This document shows positions 1-7,761 of a stretch of 33,418 nt of DNA, piece by piece. Each line of letters opens with the position of its first letter. The stretch's first letter is position 1. Both the position numbers and the translations under genes were made by a program. The notes beneath the pieces were generated by a model. The model saw only the letters and a list, made by a program, of their open reading frames with translations, was not told the DNA's origin and did not search any database. Origin of the DNA: Lachnospiraceae bacterium UBA1683 (lineage in GTDB: Bacteria > Bacillota > Clostridia > Lachnospirales > Lachnospiraceae); assembly GCA_002320245.1 (NCBI GenBank), contig DCKD01000009.1, forward strand, positions 1,026 to 34,443. Direction: 5' to 3'.

Positions 1-25
1 CAAGAGAGCATAAGTAAAATAATAA

Positions 26-43
26 CCCGCCCCTTGGGGCGGG
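26..43 (-). terminator. Intrinsic terminator of the minus-strand phosphatase remnant
   Basis: A perfect 8-bp GC-only stem (CCCGCCCC / GGGGCGGG) has a 2-nt centre. Read on the minus strand it is followed by TTATTATTTTACTT, a T-rich tract. It lies about 40 bases past the stop codon of the minus-strand remnant, so it most likely ended that gene. No plus-strand gene in the window reaches it. Confidence 0.6.
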
Positions 44-82
44 GCAAATGTTACCCTTTGCGGACAAAGGACGTGTTGTCCT

Positions 83-349
83 TTACCTGCCGGGGGAGCG
101 TTTATCCAGAAAGCTTAGGAACTCTTTTCTGGAATAATTCATCACCAGTTCCTCAGGAATCTGCGCCGTTTTCACCAGTTCCAGTGCATACTCAAAATCC
201 CCCACATGTTCCGTTCCGTGGCTGTCGCATGCAAGAACGACCGGGTAGTGGAAATGATTACAAAGATCCAGTATCATTAAATCATTGAAGCGCGCATCCC
301 CGCGGTATCCGTCCGGACTCCATATCTGTGATGGTGGCGGTGGAAGCAT
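83..349 (-). pseudogene. C-terminal remnant of a PHP-domain phosphatase
   Basis: The translated 88-residue frame ends in a stretch resembling the C-terminal part of PHP-superfamily (histidinol-phosphatase-like) proteins: a GDARFND segment, then PVVLACDSHGTEHVGDF, then YALELVK and PEELVMN. The Asp-Ser-His of the DSH motif would be a metal-binding element in an intact enzyme. An in-frame stop lies only 10-12 bases upstream of the ATG (359-361). The rest of the domain, with its N-terminal HxH metal motif, is missing, and there is no ribosome binding site. I read it as a decayed fragment, not a working gene. The family call rests on one motif block and is inference. Confidence 0.5.
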
Positions 350-702
350 GACCGCTTGCTATTGTATGTGTATGTATGTCAAATTCGATAGAAGACATTT
401 ATAAAACCAGCCTTTCTGTGTAAATTATAGCCAAAATTTAATCGGATACCACAATTTTTATATTTGTCTGATGTGGAATCGGATTGGTCACCTATAGTAT
501 GAATGTTTTTTTGACTGATGTCAATATAAAATCTTATGAAAATAATGAATTCAGAATAGAAACCAATATAAAAATGTGGAATTATGTTGTTTTCAGAATT
601 GTTCGTCTCTGAAAAAGTGTTGGATTATGTTGCGTTTGTATTGACTTATGTAGTTGGGTAAAGTATAATATCTTTAATTGTTATAGAAAGGAGAGGAACA
701 AG
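350..702 (+). promoter_or_regulatory. Regulatory region of the microcompartment operon
   Basis: This roughly 350-base AT-rich stretch has no gene. It holds two copies of ATGTGGAAT (471-479 and 574-582), two copies of AATCGGAT (440-447 and 477-484), and a GGA(A)TTATGTTG pair (579 and 622 regions). These direct repeats upstream of a consensus promoter look like activator or repressor binding sites. ATGTGG recurs twice inside the internal promoter at 4924-4952. The binding protein is unknown; the DeoR (13369) and AraC (15376) regulators are the local candidates. Confidence 0.45.
641..669 (+). promoter_or_regulatory. Sigma-A promoter of the microcompartment operon
   Basis: TTGACT at 641-646 and TATAAT at 664-669 are separated by exactly 17 bases, a near-perfect vegetative promoter. 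It starts transcription about 25 bases before the dehydratase start codon. The ribosome binding site AAAGGAGAGG lies at 687-696. Confidence 0.8.
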
Positions 703-3234
703 ATGGGATTATATACTTATGACAGCACGGATATACCCAAGACGGACAGAATCCCCAAACTGGTTGAGAATCTTTACGCCAAGATGCCTGAGATTGAATC
801 GGCAAGGGCAAAATTGATTACAGAGTCCTATAAGCAGACGGAGAATGAGCCGATGATTATCCGTCGGGCAAAGGCATTTCAGCATATTCTGGAGAATATT
901 CCGATTGTCATCCGTGACGGGGAATTGATTGTCGGCAGTACGACAATTGCGCCGCGCGGATGCCAGACATATCCGGAATTCTCTTATGAATGGCTGGAGG
1001 CAGAATTTGATACGGTAGAGACGAGAACCGCAGACCCGTTCTACATATCAGAACAGACAAAGCGGGATCTGAAGGAAGCAGACGCTTATTGGAAGGGAAA
1101 GACAACCAGCGAACTGGCGACGGCGTATATGGAGCCGGAGACGCTGACTGCGATGGAGCATAATATGTTCACGCCGGGAAATTATTTCTACAATGGAGTT
1201 GGACATGTGACTGTCAAGTATTGGGAAGTGCTTGATATCGGGTTCGCCGGAATCAAGGCAAAAGCGGAGGAAAGGCTTGCAAAGATTGGGCTGGCTGACG
1301 GAGAATATCAGAAAAAATCCAGGTTTTTGCAGGCAGTTATCATCAGTTGTGATGCGGTGGTTACTTATGCAAGAAGATATGCAGCGCTGGCATTGGAAGA
1401 ATCAGAAAAATGCGCTGATTCCAGAAGAAAAATGGAGCTGCTGCAGATTGCGCAGAACTGCGTGAATGTCCCGGAAAAAGGTGCAGCCAGTTTCTACGAG
1501 GCATGTCAGTCATTCTGGTTTGTACAGCAGTTATTACAGATTGAATCCAGCGGACATTCCATTTCACCGGGACGTTTTGACCAGTATATGTATCCTTATT
1601 ATAAGAAGGATTTGGATAACGGCAAGCTGACGCGGGAATTTGCACAGGAACTGATGGATTGTATCTGGGTAAAACTGAATGATTTGAATAAATGCCGTGA
1701 TGCGGCATCGGCAGAAGGCTTTGCAGGCTACAGCCTGTTCCAGAACCTGATTGTGGGCGGACAGAATTCTGAGGGGATTGATGTGACAAATGACCTTTCA
1801 TTTATGTGCATTCAGTCTTCCATGCATGTGTTTCTTCCACAGCCGTCTTTGTCAATCCGTGTGTGGAATGGCTCTCCGCATGAATTGTTAATAAAAGCGG
1901 CGGAACTGACAAGAACCGGTATCGGGCTTCCCGCTTATTATAATGACGAAGTCATTATTCCATCCCTGTTAAGCCGCGGGCTGACGATTGAGGATGCAAG
2001 AGATTATAACATCATCGGATGCGTGGAGCCGCAGAAGGCAGGGAAGACCGAGGGATGGCATGACGCGGCATTCTTTAATATGTGCCGGCCGTTGGAACTG
2101 GTATTTCATAATGGCAGGGATAAAGGCGTACAGGTCGGACCGCAGACAGGTGAGGTTGAGGACATGAAGACCTTTGAAGAGTTTTACCGCGCATATAAGA
2201 TTCAGATGGATTATGCGATTAAGCTGCTTGTCAATGCGGACAATGCAATTGATATGGCGCACGCAGAGAGGTGTCCGCTGCCATTTTTATCTTCGATGGT
2301 GGATGACTGTATGAAGTCCGGAAAGACGGTACAGGAAGGCGGAGCGGTTTACAACTTTACCGGACCGCAGGGATTCGGTGTCGCCAATATGGCGGATTCG
2401 TTATATGCGGTGAAGACGCTTGTCTATGATGAGAAAAAGCTGACGATGAAAGAACTGAAGCAGGCGCTTGTTACCAATTACGGCAAAGGTCTGAATGAGG
2501 AAGATATCGCGGCGATGACAGCGGAAGTTGCTAATGATATGAAGGCAGAGGGAAAACAAGTCGGGGCAAACGAGATTACGGCAATCCTGAAGAGTGTTGT
2601 AGCGGCAGTGGAATCTCCGGAAGTGAAAGCAGAGGGAGACAGGGTTCTCGCAATGATTGAAAATGTACCGAAGTTTGGAAATGATATTCCCGAAGTAGAT
2701 GCGTTTGCAAGGGATGTGGCTTATACATACACGAAACCATTGCTGCAGTATCACAATCCAAGAGGAGGGCAGTTCCAGGCAGGATTATATCCTGTTTCTG
2801 CGAATGTTCCGCTTGGGGCACAGACCGGAGCGACGCCGGACGGGCGGCTGGCATATCAGCCGGTTGCAGATGGGGTATCACCTTCAGCAGGCAAGGATGT
2901 CCACGGACCGACAGCGGCGGCAAATTCAGTATCAAAGCTGGATCATGGCATTGCATCCAACGGAACCTTATTTAACCAGAAGTTCCATCCGTCCGCGCTG
3001 AGCGGCAGACGGGGACTTGAGAATTTTGTCGGGCTGATTCAATCCTATTTTGACCAGAAGGGAAGCCATATGCAGTTTAACGTAGTCAGCAGGGAAACAC
3101 TGCTGGATGCACAGGAACATCCGGAACAGTACAAGCACCTTGTTGTGCGTGTGGCAGGTTACAGTGCATTGTTCACAAGTCTTTCAAAGTCCTTGCAGGA
3201 TGACATTATCCGCAGGACAGAACAGGGATTCTGA
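703..3234 (+). CDS. Glycyl radical 1,2-propanediol dehydratase (B12-independent)
   Basis: An 843-residue glycyl radical enzyme, full length for the diol/glycerol dehydratase group. The active-site GCVEP motif is complete, with thiyl Cys440 and general-base Glu442. The C-terminal glycyl radical loop reads RVAGYSA with Gly819, followed by LSKSLQDDIIRRT, which fits dehydratases. The expected reaction is dehydration of 1,2-propanediol to propionaldehyde. The substrate is inferred from the neighbours (lactaldehyde-forming aldolase, propionaldehyde dehydrogenase), and glycerol cannot be excluded from the sequence alone. A choline lyase is unlikely because no CutC-type context is present. There is no obvious encapsulation helix at the N-terminus, so it may enter the shell by association with other cargo. 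It is the first gene of the operon and is oxygen sensitive by nature of its radical. Confidence 0.92.
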   Translation: MGLYTYDSTDIPKTDRIPKLVENLYAKMPEIESARAKLITESYKQTENEPMIIRRAKAFQHILENIPIVIRDGELIVGSTTIAPRGCQTYPEFSYEWLEAEFDTVETRTADPFYISEQTKRDLKEADAYWKGKTTSELATAYMEPETLTAMEHNMFTPGNYFYNGVGHVTVKYWEVLDIGFAGIKAKAEERLAKIGLADGEYQKKSRFLQAVIISCDAVVTYARRYAALALEESEKCADSRRKMELLQIAQNCVNVPEKGAASFYEACQSFWFVQQLLQIESSGHSISPGRFDQYMYPYYKKDLDNGKLTREFAQELMDCIWVKLNDLNKCRDAASAEGFAGYSLFQNLIVGGQNSEGIDVTNDLSFMCIQSSMHVFLPQPSLSIRVWNGSPHELLIKAAELTRTGIGLPAYYNDEVIIPSLLSRGLTIEDARDYNIIGCVEPQKAGKTEGWHDAAFFNMCRPLELVFHNGRDKGVQVGPQTGEVEDMKTFEEFYRAYKIQMDYAIKLLVNADNAIDMAHAERCPLPFLSSMVDDCMKSGKTVQEGGAVYNFTGPQGFGVANMADSLYAVKTLVYDEKKLTMKELKQALVTNYGKGLNEEDIAAMTAEVANDMKAEGKQVGANEITAILKSVVAAVESPEVKAEGDRVLAMIENVPKFGNDIPEVDAFARDVAYTYTKPLLQYHNPRGGQFQAGLYPVSANVPLGAQTGATPDGRLAYQPVADGVSPSAGKDVHGPTAAANSVSKLDHGIASNGTLFNQKFHPSALSGRRGLENFVGLIQSYFDQKGSHMQFNVVSRETLLDAQEHPEQYKHLVVRVAGYSALFTSLSKSLQDDIIRRTEQGF

Positions 3235-3256
3235 TTATAAGGAAGGAACAGGCACG

Positions 3257-4051
3257 ATGGAAGAGTATTTAAAGACGAAAGGGCGCATTTTTGATATCCA
3301 ACGGTATTCCATCCATGATGGAAACGGAATCCGAACCATTGTGTTCCTCAAAGGGTGTGTCCTCCGGTGTCGCTGGTGCTGCAATCCGGAATCTCAGGAG
3401 TATCGGATTCAGACGATGATGGTGCAGGGAAAGACAAAGACAATCGGTGAGGATGTAACGGTGGAAGAGGTAATGGCTACGGTGCAAAAGGATCGTCCTT
3501 ACTATCGGCGTACCGGGGGCGGACTGACATTGTCAGGCGGAGAAAGCCTTTGCCAGCCGGAGTTTGCAACTGCGCTTTTAAGAGCGGCGCAGGAGCGCGG
3601 TATCAGTACGGCGATGGAAAGCATGGGGTGTGCAAAGTGGGAAGTGATTGAAGGATTGCTGCCTTATCTGGACCAGTACCTGTTGGATATTAAGCATATG
3701 AATCCGGCAAAGCACAAAGAGTATACCGGAAAATCCAACGAACTGATGCTGGAAAATGCAAAGAAAATTGCTGCATCCGGTATGACAGAGCTGAGTATCC
3801 GGGTTCCGGTGATTCCGGGATTTAATGATACTCCGGAGGAAATCCGCGCAATTGCGGAGTACACCGGCCGGTTAGAGCATATAAAACGGATGCACCTTCT
3901 TCCGTACCACAGGCTTGGACAGGATAAGTATGCCGGGCTTGGCAGGGAATATCTGATGGGAGACGTGGAACCGCCGACAAATGAAAAGATGGAGCAATTA
4001 TTACAGATAGCAGAACAGACATCCGGGGTGGAATGTCAGATAGGAGGGTGA
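3257..4051 (+). CDS. Glycyl radical enzyme activase (radical SAM)
   Basis: A 264-residue radical SAM enzyme that installs the radical on Gly819 of the dehydratase. The start at 3257 follows AAGGAAGGAACA; a longer upstream frame would overlap the dehydratase and has no support. The SAM [4Fe-4S] motif CVLRCRWC gives Cys34, Cys38 and Cys41, and SGGES follows at about 93-97. Between the cluster motif and SGGE there are only about 50 residues and no further cysteines after Cys42. The ferredoxin-like insert with two extra [4Fe-4S] clusters, found in many dehydratase activases of about 300 residues, is therefore absent, and the enzyme resembles the compact PFL-activase architecture. It is co-transcribed with its substrate, 22 bases downstream. 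Confidence 0.92.
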   Translation: MEEYLKTKGRIFDIQRYSIHDGNGIRTIVFLKGCVLRCRWCCNPESQEYRIQTMMVQGKTKTIGEDVTVEEVMATVQKDRPYYRRTGGGLTLSGGESLCQPEFATALLRAAQERGISTAMESMGCAKWEVIEGLLPYLDQYLLDIKHMNPAKHKEYTGKSNELMLENAKKIAASGMTELSIRVPVIPGFNDTPEEIRAIAEYTGRLEHIKRMHLLPYHRLGQDKYAGLGREYLMGDVEPPTNEKMEQLLQIAEQTSGVECQIGG

Positions 4052-4056
4052 TTATA

Positions 4057-4419
4057 GTGGAAAATGAACAGATGCCAAGCAGAATCGTGCAGGAGCTCGT
4101 TCCGGGAAAAGAAATTACAATCGCTCATCTGATTGCAAGCCCGGATATTACATTATATAAAAAGCTTGGACTGGACCCGCGGGTTGAATACAGCAAATCT
4201 GCCATCGGGGTACTGACAATCAGCCCGGCAGAGACAGCGATTATCGCTGCTGATATTGCAATCAAAGCGGCGGGGATTGAGTTAGGATTCGTGGACCGTT
4301 TCAGCGGCACACTGATTGTGACAGGTACGATTTCCGAGACGGAGGCTGCCATACGGGCAGTGCTTGACTATGTGAAAGATAAGATGGGATTTTCCGTCTG
4401 CGAGATTACAAGGACCTGA
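4057..4419 (+). CDS. eutS: EutS/PduU-like microcompartment shell protein
   Basis: A 120-residue permuted single BMC domain matching EutS/PduU (segments SRIVQELVPGKEITIAHLI, KSAIGVLTISPAET and SGTLIVTGTISE). Proteins of this group form hexamers in the shell facet with a small beta-barrel over the pore. I place the start at the GTG at 4057, because AGGAGGG (4042-4048) sits at normal spacing in front of it. The ATG at 4033 lies inside the end of the activase gene and would place that Shine-Dalgarno inside the coding region. The gene begins 5 bases after the activase stop, suggesting translational coupling. Confidence 0.88.
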   Translation: MENEQMPSRIVQELVPGKEITIAHLIASPDITLYKKLGLDPRVEYSKSAIGVLTISPAETAIIAADIAIKAAGIELGFVDRFSGTLIVTGTISETEAAIRAVLDYVKDKMGFSVCEITRT

Positions 4420-4423
4420 TGAT

Positions 4424-4918
4424 ATGAGAAAAATTGTATTGATGGGACGGAGTGAAGCTGGCAAGACCACATTAACCCAGGCATTGAAGGGTGAAAAAAT
4501 CCAGTATCACAAAACCCAGTATGTGAATAACTTTGATGTTATTATCGATACTCCAGGTGAATACGCACAGACTAAGAATCTGGGATACGCGCTTGCGCTG
4601 TATTCTTACGAGGCTGATGTAGTGGGGCTTTTGCTGGCGTCCACGGAACCTTATTCCCTGTATCCGCCGTGCTGTACGGCAATGTGCAACCGTGAGGTAA
4701 TCGGAATTGTGACGAAGATACATGATGAGAGAGGCAATGTGGAGCGTGCAGAACGCTGGCTCAGGCTTGCGGGATGCAAAAAAATTTTCTATGTAGACTC
4801 CAAAAGGAATGAAGGGATTCCGGAAATCCTGGAATATCTGAAGGAAGATGGAGATGTTCTCCCGTGGGAAGAGGAAAGCATGGAAAAAACAACAAAAAAC
4901 AATAAAAGCAACATTTAA
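4424..4918 (+). CDS. eutP: EutP/PduV-like small GTPase
   Basis: A 164-residue P-loop protein of the EutP/PduV family, common in microcompartment operons, where members have been linked to compartment positioning or acetate-kinase-like activity. The Walker A motif GRSEAGKTT is at about 8-16, and DTPGEY is the G3 motif. The G4 position reads TKIH where the canonical form is N/T-K-x-D; a D follows immediately. Nucleotide specificity may therefore differ, or alignment may shift by one. The C-terminal 15 residues are Lys/Asn/Glu-rich and probably disordered. It starts 4 bases after the EutS-like gene. Its exact function here is unknown. Confidence 0.82.
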   Translation: MRKIVLMGRSEAGKTTLTQALKGEKIQYHKTQYVNNFDVIIDTPGEYAQTKNLGYALALYSYEADVVGLLLASTEPYSLYPPCCTAMCNREVIGIVTKIHDERGNVERAERWLRLAGCKKIFYVDSKRNEGIPEILEYLKEDGDVLPWEEESMEKTTKNNKSNI

Positions 4919-4923
4919 ACAAG

Positions 4924-4952
4924 TTGACTAATGTGGATTTATGTGGTACTAT
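4924..4952 (+). promoter_or_regulatory. Internal promoter ahead of the aldolase gene
   Basis: TTGACT (4924-4929), a 17-base spacer and TACTAT (4947-4952) lie in the only sizeable gap in the first part of the operon, immediately after the eutP-like stop. The spacer contains ATGTGG twice (4931-4936 and 4941-4946), ten bases apart. The same hexamer occurs in the ATGTGGAAT repeats of the main operon promoter region. It could raise aldolase, cargo and shell output relative to the dehydratase. The assignment is by consensus only. Confidence 0.6.
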
Positions 4953-5007
4953 CGAGTTAGAAATAACAAAAAACAACTTTTTTGTAAAATCCAAGGAGGA
5001 AAAAAGG

Positions 5008-5814
5008 ATGCAAAACGAGTACGAAATCAAAAAAGAGATGTGTGAGATTGGTAAAAGAGTTTACAATCGTGGAATGGTTGCTGCAAATGACGGTAACTTT
5101 TCTGTAAAACTGAACGACCATGAGTTCCTGTGCACACCAACAGGCGTAAGCAAAGGCTTTATGACACCGGAGTACATCTGTAAAGTAGATGAGAACGGAA
5201 ATACACTTCAGGCAAACAAGGGATTCAGACCTTCATCTGAGATTAAGATGCATATGCGTGTGTACAGAGAAAGACCAGACGTACAGTCCGTAGTACACGC
5301 TCATCCGCTGTATGCTACAACATTTGCTATTGCAGGTATTCCGCTGACACAGCCAATCATGCCTGAGGCAGTTATCGCTCTTGGATGTGTTCCGGTTGCA
5401 AAATACGGTACACCGTCTACAATGGAGATTCCGGACGCAGTAGAGCCTTACTTACAGCACTTCGATGCAGTTCTGCTTGAGAACCACGGAGCGCTTACAT
5501 ACTCGGATTCTCTGCTGAATGCATACCACAAGATGGAGTCTGTAGAGTTCTACGCTCGTCTGTTATGGCAGTCTATGCAGATAGGCGGACCTCAGGAACT
5601 GAACAAAGAGCAGGTTGAGAAGCTGTACGAAATCAGAAGACAGATGGGACTGAGCGGAAAACATCCTGCAGACCTTTGCCCGAACGCAAAAGCTGGTAAG
5701 CCAAGCTGCCATAGCTGCGGCGGAAACTGCGGGGCAGCTACTGCAGCACCGACAGCAGATGCCGACCTGATTGCTTCTATTACAAAGAAAGTAATGGAGC
5801 AGCTCGGAAAATAA
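5008..5814 (+). CDS. Class II aldolase (fuculose/rhamnulose-1-phosphate type), encapsulated
   Basis: A 268-residue zinc-dependent aldolase splitting L-fuculose- or L-rhamnulose-1-phosphate to DHAP and lactaldehyde. The zinc ligands are visible as HAHP (His97, His99) and ENHG (His160), with Glu78 in SSEIKMH as the likely catalytic acid. The catalytic domain ends near residue 215. A linker with Cys224, Cys234, Cys237 and Cys241 follows, then an Ala/Pro stretch and an amphipathic C-terminal helix (ADADLIASITKKVMEQLGK) typical of an encapsulation peptide. The start at 5008 has AAGGAGGAAAAAAGG directly upstream; an in-frame ATG 28 codons earlier would cover the promoter and lacks a ribosome site. 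Fuculose versus rhamnulose cannot be decided from sequence; the nearby fucosidase favours fucose. Confidence 0.9.
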   Translation: MQNEYEIKKEMCEIGKRVYNRGMVAANDGNFSVKLNDHEFLCTPTGVSKGFMTPEYICKVDENGNTLQANKGFRPSSEIKMHMRVYRERPDVQSVVHAHPLYATTFAIAGIPLTQPIMPEAVIALGCVPVAKYGTPSTMEIPDAVEPYLQHFDAVLLENHGALTYSDSLLNAYHKMESVEFYARLLWQSMQIGGPQELNKEQVEKLYEIRRQMGLSGKHPADLCPNAKAGKPSCHSCGGNCGAATAAPTADADLIASITKKVMEQLGK

Positions 5815-5841
5815 TAAGAGTTTGAAGAAATGAGGACTGAT

Positions 5842-6363
5842 ATGAATGAACAGGATATTTCCAATGCTGTGAAAGCGGTACTGGAAGAGATGAAGGACAA
5901 CGGTTCTCACCATGCAGCGGGACATGTCTGCAAATGTAAAAAGTATAAGATGACACTGGAGCTTGCCAACTGCCTGATAGAAAAGGTGAAGGCAGAGGCG
6001 GCACGGATGGGAGTCAATGCTGTGATTGCAGTGGCAGATGCAGCAGGGCATCCCGTTGCAGTTCAGTGCATGGATGATGCTTACATAGCTAGTTTTGACA
6101 TCGCATTAAATAAATCATTTACTTCGGCGAGCCTGAAGATGCCAACCGAGACGCTTAGTCACTTAAGCCGGCCGGGAGACGATTTGTACGGTATTCAGTT
6201 TACCAACGGAGGAAAAATCGTAATCTTCGGAGGTGGTGAGCCGCTGGAAGCGGATGGTAAAATAATCGGAGCCCTTGGAGTAAGCGGCGGGAGTGCAACA
6301 CAGGATACAGAGATTGCCGCATACGGAAAAGAGGCTTTTAAGGAGGTAATAGCGTGTCTGTAA
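5842..6363 (+). CDS. GlcG/PduO C-terminal-like (DUF336) protein
   Basis: A 173-residue protein with an N-terminal amphipathic helix (MNEQDISNAVKAVLEEMKD) that looks like an encapsulation peptide. A short His/Cys segment (GHVCKCKKY) follows, then a GlcG/HbpS-type domain (TLELANCLIEKVKAEA, VADAAGHPVAVQ, GGGEPL, GALGVSGG). This fold forms the C-terminal half of PduO, where heme binding has been reported. The cobalamin adenosyltransferase half of PduO is absent, which fits a B12-independent pathway. Start: GAGG at 5832-5835 favours the ATG at 5842, but the ATG at 5830 is also possible. Its role in these compartments is unresolved. Confidence 0.78.
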   Translation: MNEQDISNAVKAVLEEMKDNGSHHAAGHVCKCKKYKMTLELANCLIEKVKAEAARMGVNAVIAVADAAGHPVAVQCMDDAYIASFDIALNKSFTSASLKMPTETLSHLSRPGDDLYGIQFTNGGKIVIFGGGEPLEADGKIIGALGVSGGSATQDTEIAAYGKEAFKEVIACL

Positions 6364-7742
6364 ATGAACAGATGGTTCAGGACATTGTACAGGAAGTCGT
6401 AGCAAAGATGCAGATTGCAGCCGATGTTACAGGCAGCCATGGCGTATTTGGTGACATGAACGAGGCCATTGCGGCTGCGAAGAAGACGCAGAGAATTATT
6501 GCAAGAATGTCTATGGACCAGAGAGAAAAGATTATTTCCAACATTCGTAAAAAGATTAAAGAGAATGCTGAGACCTTTGCCCGTATGGGGGTACAGGAGA
6601 CCGGCATGGGAAATGTTGGACATAAGATTCTGAAACATCAGCTTGTTGCGGAGAAAACGCCGGGAACGGAAGATATCACAACAACTGCATGGTCAGGGGA
6701 CAGAGGACTGACTCTGATAGAGATGGGACCATTTGGTGTGATTGGAGCGATTACCCCATGTACCAATCCAAGTGAGACTATCCTTTGTAATACAATCGGG
6801 ATGCTGGCAGGCGGAAATACAGTAGTATTTAATCCGCATCCGGCAGCAATTAAAACTTCAATTTTTGCAATCAATATGTTGAATGAAGCATCTATTGAAG
6901 CCGGCGGGCCGGATAACATTGCGGTTACCGTTGAGAAACCGACGCTTGATACAAGCAATATTATGATGAAACATAAAGATATCCCGCTGATTGCAGCGAC
7001 AGGCGGTCCTGGAGTTGTAACCGCAGTCCTTTCTTCCGGCAAAAGAGGAATCGGGGCCGGAGCCGGTAACCCGCCGGCACTGGTGGATGAGACGGCGGAT
7101 ATCCGCAAGGCAGCGGAAGACATCGTAAACGGATGTACATTTGACAATAATCTTCCATGCATAGCAGAAAAGGAAATTGTCGCAGTTGATTCTGTTGCAG
7201 ATGAACTGATGCACTATATGGTGAACGAACAGGGGTGTTACCTGGCATCCAAAGAAGAGCAGGATGCACTGACTGCCGTTGTGTTAAAAGGCGGACGTCT
7301 GAACAGAAAATGTGTCGGACGGGATGCAAAGGCACTGCTCGGCATGATTGGCGTGACAGTACCGGATAATATCAGATGTATTACATTTGAAGGTTCAAAG
7401 GAACATCCGCTGATTGCGACAGAGCTGATGATGCCGATTCTTGGCGTAGTCAGGGCAAAAGACTTTGACGATGCAGTGGAGCAGGCAGTATGGCTGGAGC
7501 ATGGCAACAGACATTCCGCCCATATCCATTCCAAGAATATCGATAACATTACAAAATATGCAAAAGCAATTGACACAGCAATTCTTGTAAAGAACGGACC
7601 TTCCTATGCAGCACTTGGATTCGGCGGTGAAGGATATTGTACATTCACCATCGCAAGCCGGACAGGAGAAGGACTTACAAGCGCAAGCACATTTACAAAG
7701 AGAAGAAGATGTGTAATGAGCGACAGCTTATGTATCAGATAG
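6354..7742 (+). CDS. pduP: CoA-acylating propionaldehyde dehydrogenase
   Basis: A 462-residue aldehyde dehydrogenase of the PduP/EutE family, oxidising propionaldehyde with NAD+ and CoA to propionyl-CoA. The catalytic Cys269 lies in FDNNLPCIAEK. The N-terminal helix (NEQMVQDIVQEVVAKMQ) followed by a flexible linker is the classic PduP encapsulation peptide. Translation starts at GTG 6354 with AGGAGGT at 6341-6347, overlapping the preceding gene by 10 bases, so the two are probably coupled. It competes for propionaldehyde with the alcohol dehydrogenase to balance NADH. Confidence 0.93.
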   Translation: MSVNEQMVQDIVQEVVAKMQIAADVTGSHGVFGDMNEAIAAAKKTQRIIARMSMDQREKIISNIRKKIKENAETFARMGVQETGMGNVGHKILKHQLVAEKTPGTEDITTTAWSGDRGLTLIEMGPFGVIGAITPCTNPSETILCNTIGMLAGGNTVVFNPHPAAIKTSIFAINMLNEASIEAGGPDNIAVTVEKPTLDTSNIMMKHKDIPLIAATGGPGVVTAVLSSGKRGIGAGAGNPPALVDETADIRKAAEDIVNGCTFDNNLPCIAEKEIVAVDSVADELMHYMVNEQGCYLASKEEQDALTAVVLKGGRLNRKCVGRDAKALLGMIGVTVPDNIRCITFEGSKEHPLIATELMMPILGVVRAKDFDDAVEQAVWLEHGNRHSAHIHSKNIDNITKYAKAIDTAILVKNGPSYAALGFGGEGYCTFTIASRTGEGLTSASTFTKRRRCVMSDSLCIR

Positions 7743-7761
7743 AAATATGGAGGGTGACACA

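Noticed and set aside
34..288. Plus-strand frame of 84 codons at the window start
   Set aside because: No ribosome site, no family resemblance, and antisense to the phosphatase remnant, which has clear motifs.
611..626. CcpA (cre) site near the main promoter
   Set aside because: TGAAAAAGTGTTGGA differs from the cre consensus at several key positions, including the central CG and the closing CA.
703..3234. Choline trimethylamine-lyase (CutC) as the identity of the glycyl radical enzyme
   Set aside because: The C-terminal loop RVAGYSALFTSLSKS and the aldolase/PduP context fit a diol dehydratase, and no other choline-locus genes are present.
3107..3256. Longer activase start inside the dehydratase gene
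   Set aside because: No ribosome site, and the added 50 residues are an out-of-frame reading of the conserved glycyl radical region.
4924..5007. Longer aldolase start
   Set aside because: The 28 extra codons cover a consensus promoter and the real Shine-Dalgarno, and are not part of the aldolase family.
6638..7162. Long minus-strand open frames within pduP and other genes
   Set aside because: They are antisense shadows of strongly conserved genes, with no ribosome sites or recognisable domains.
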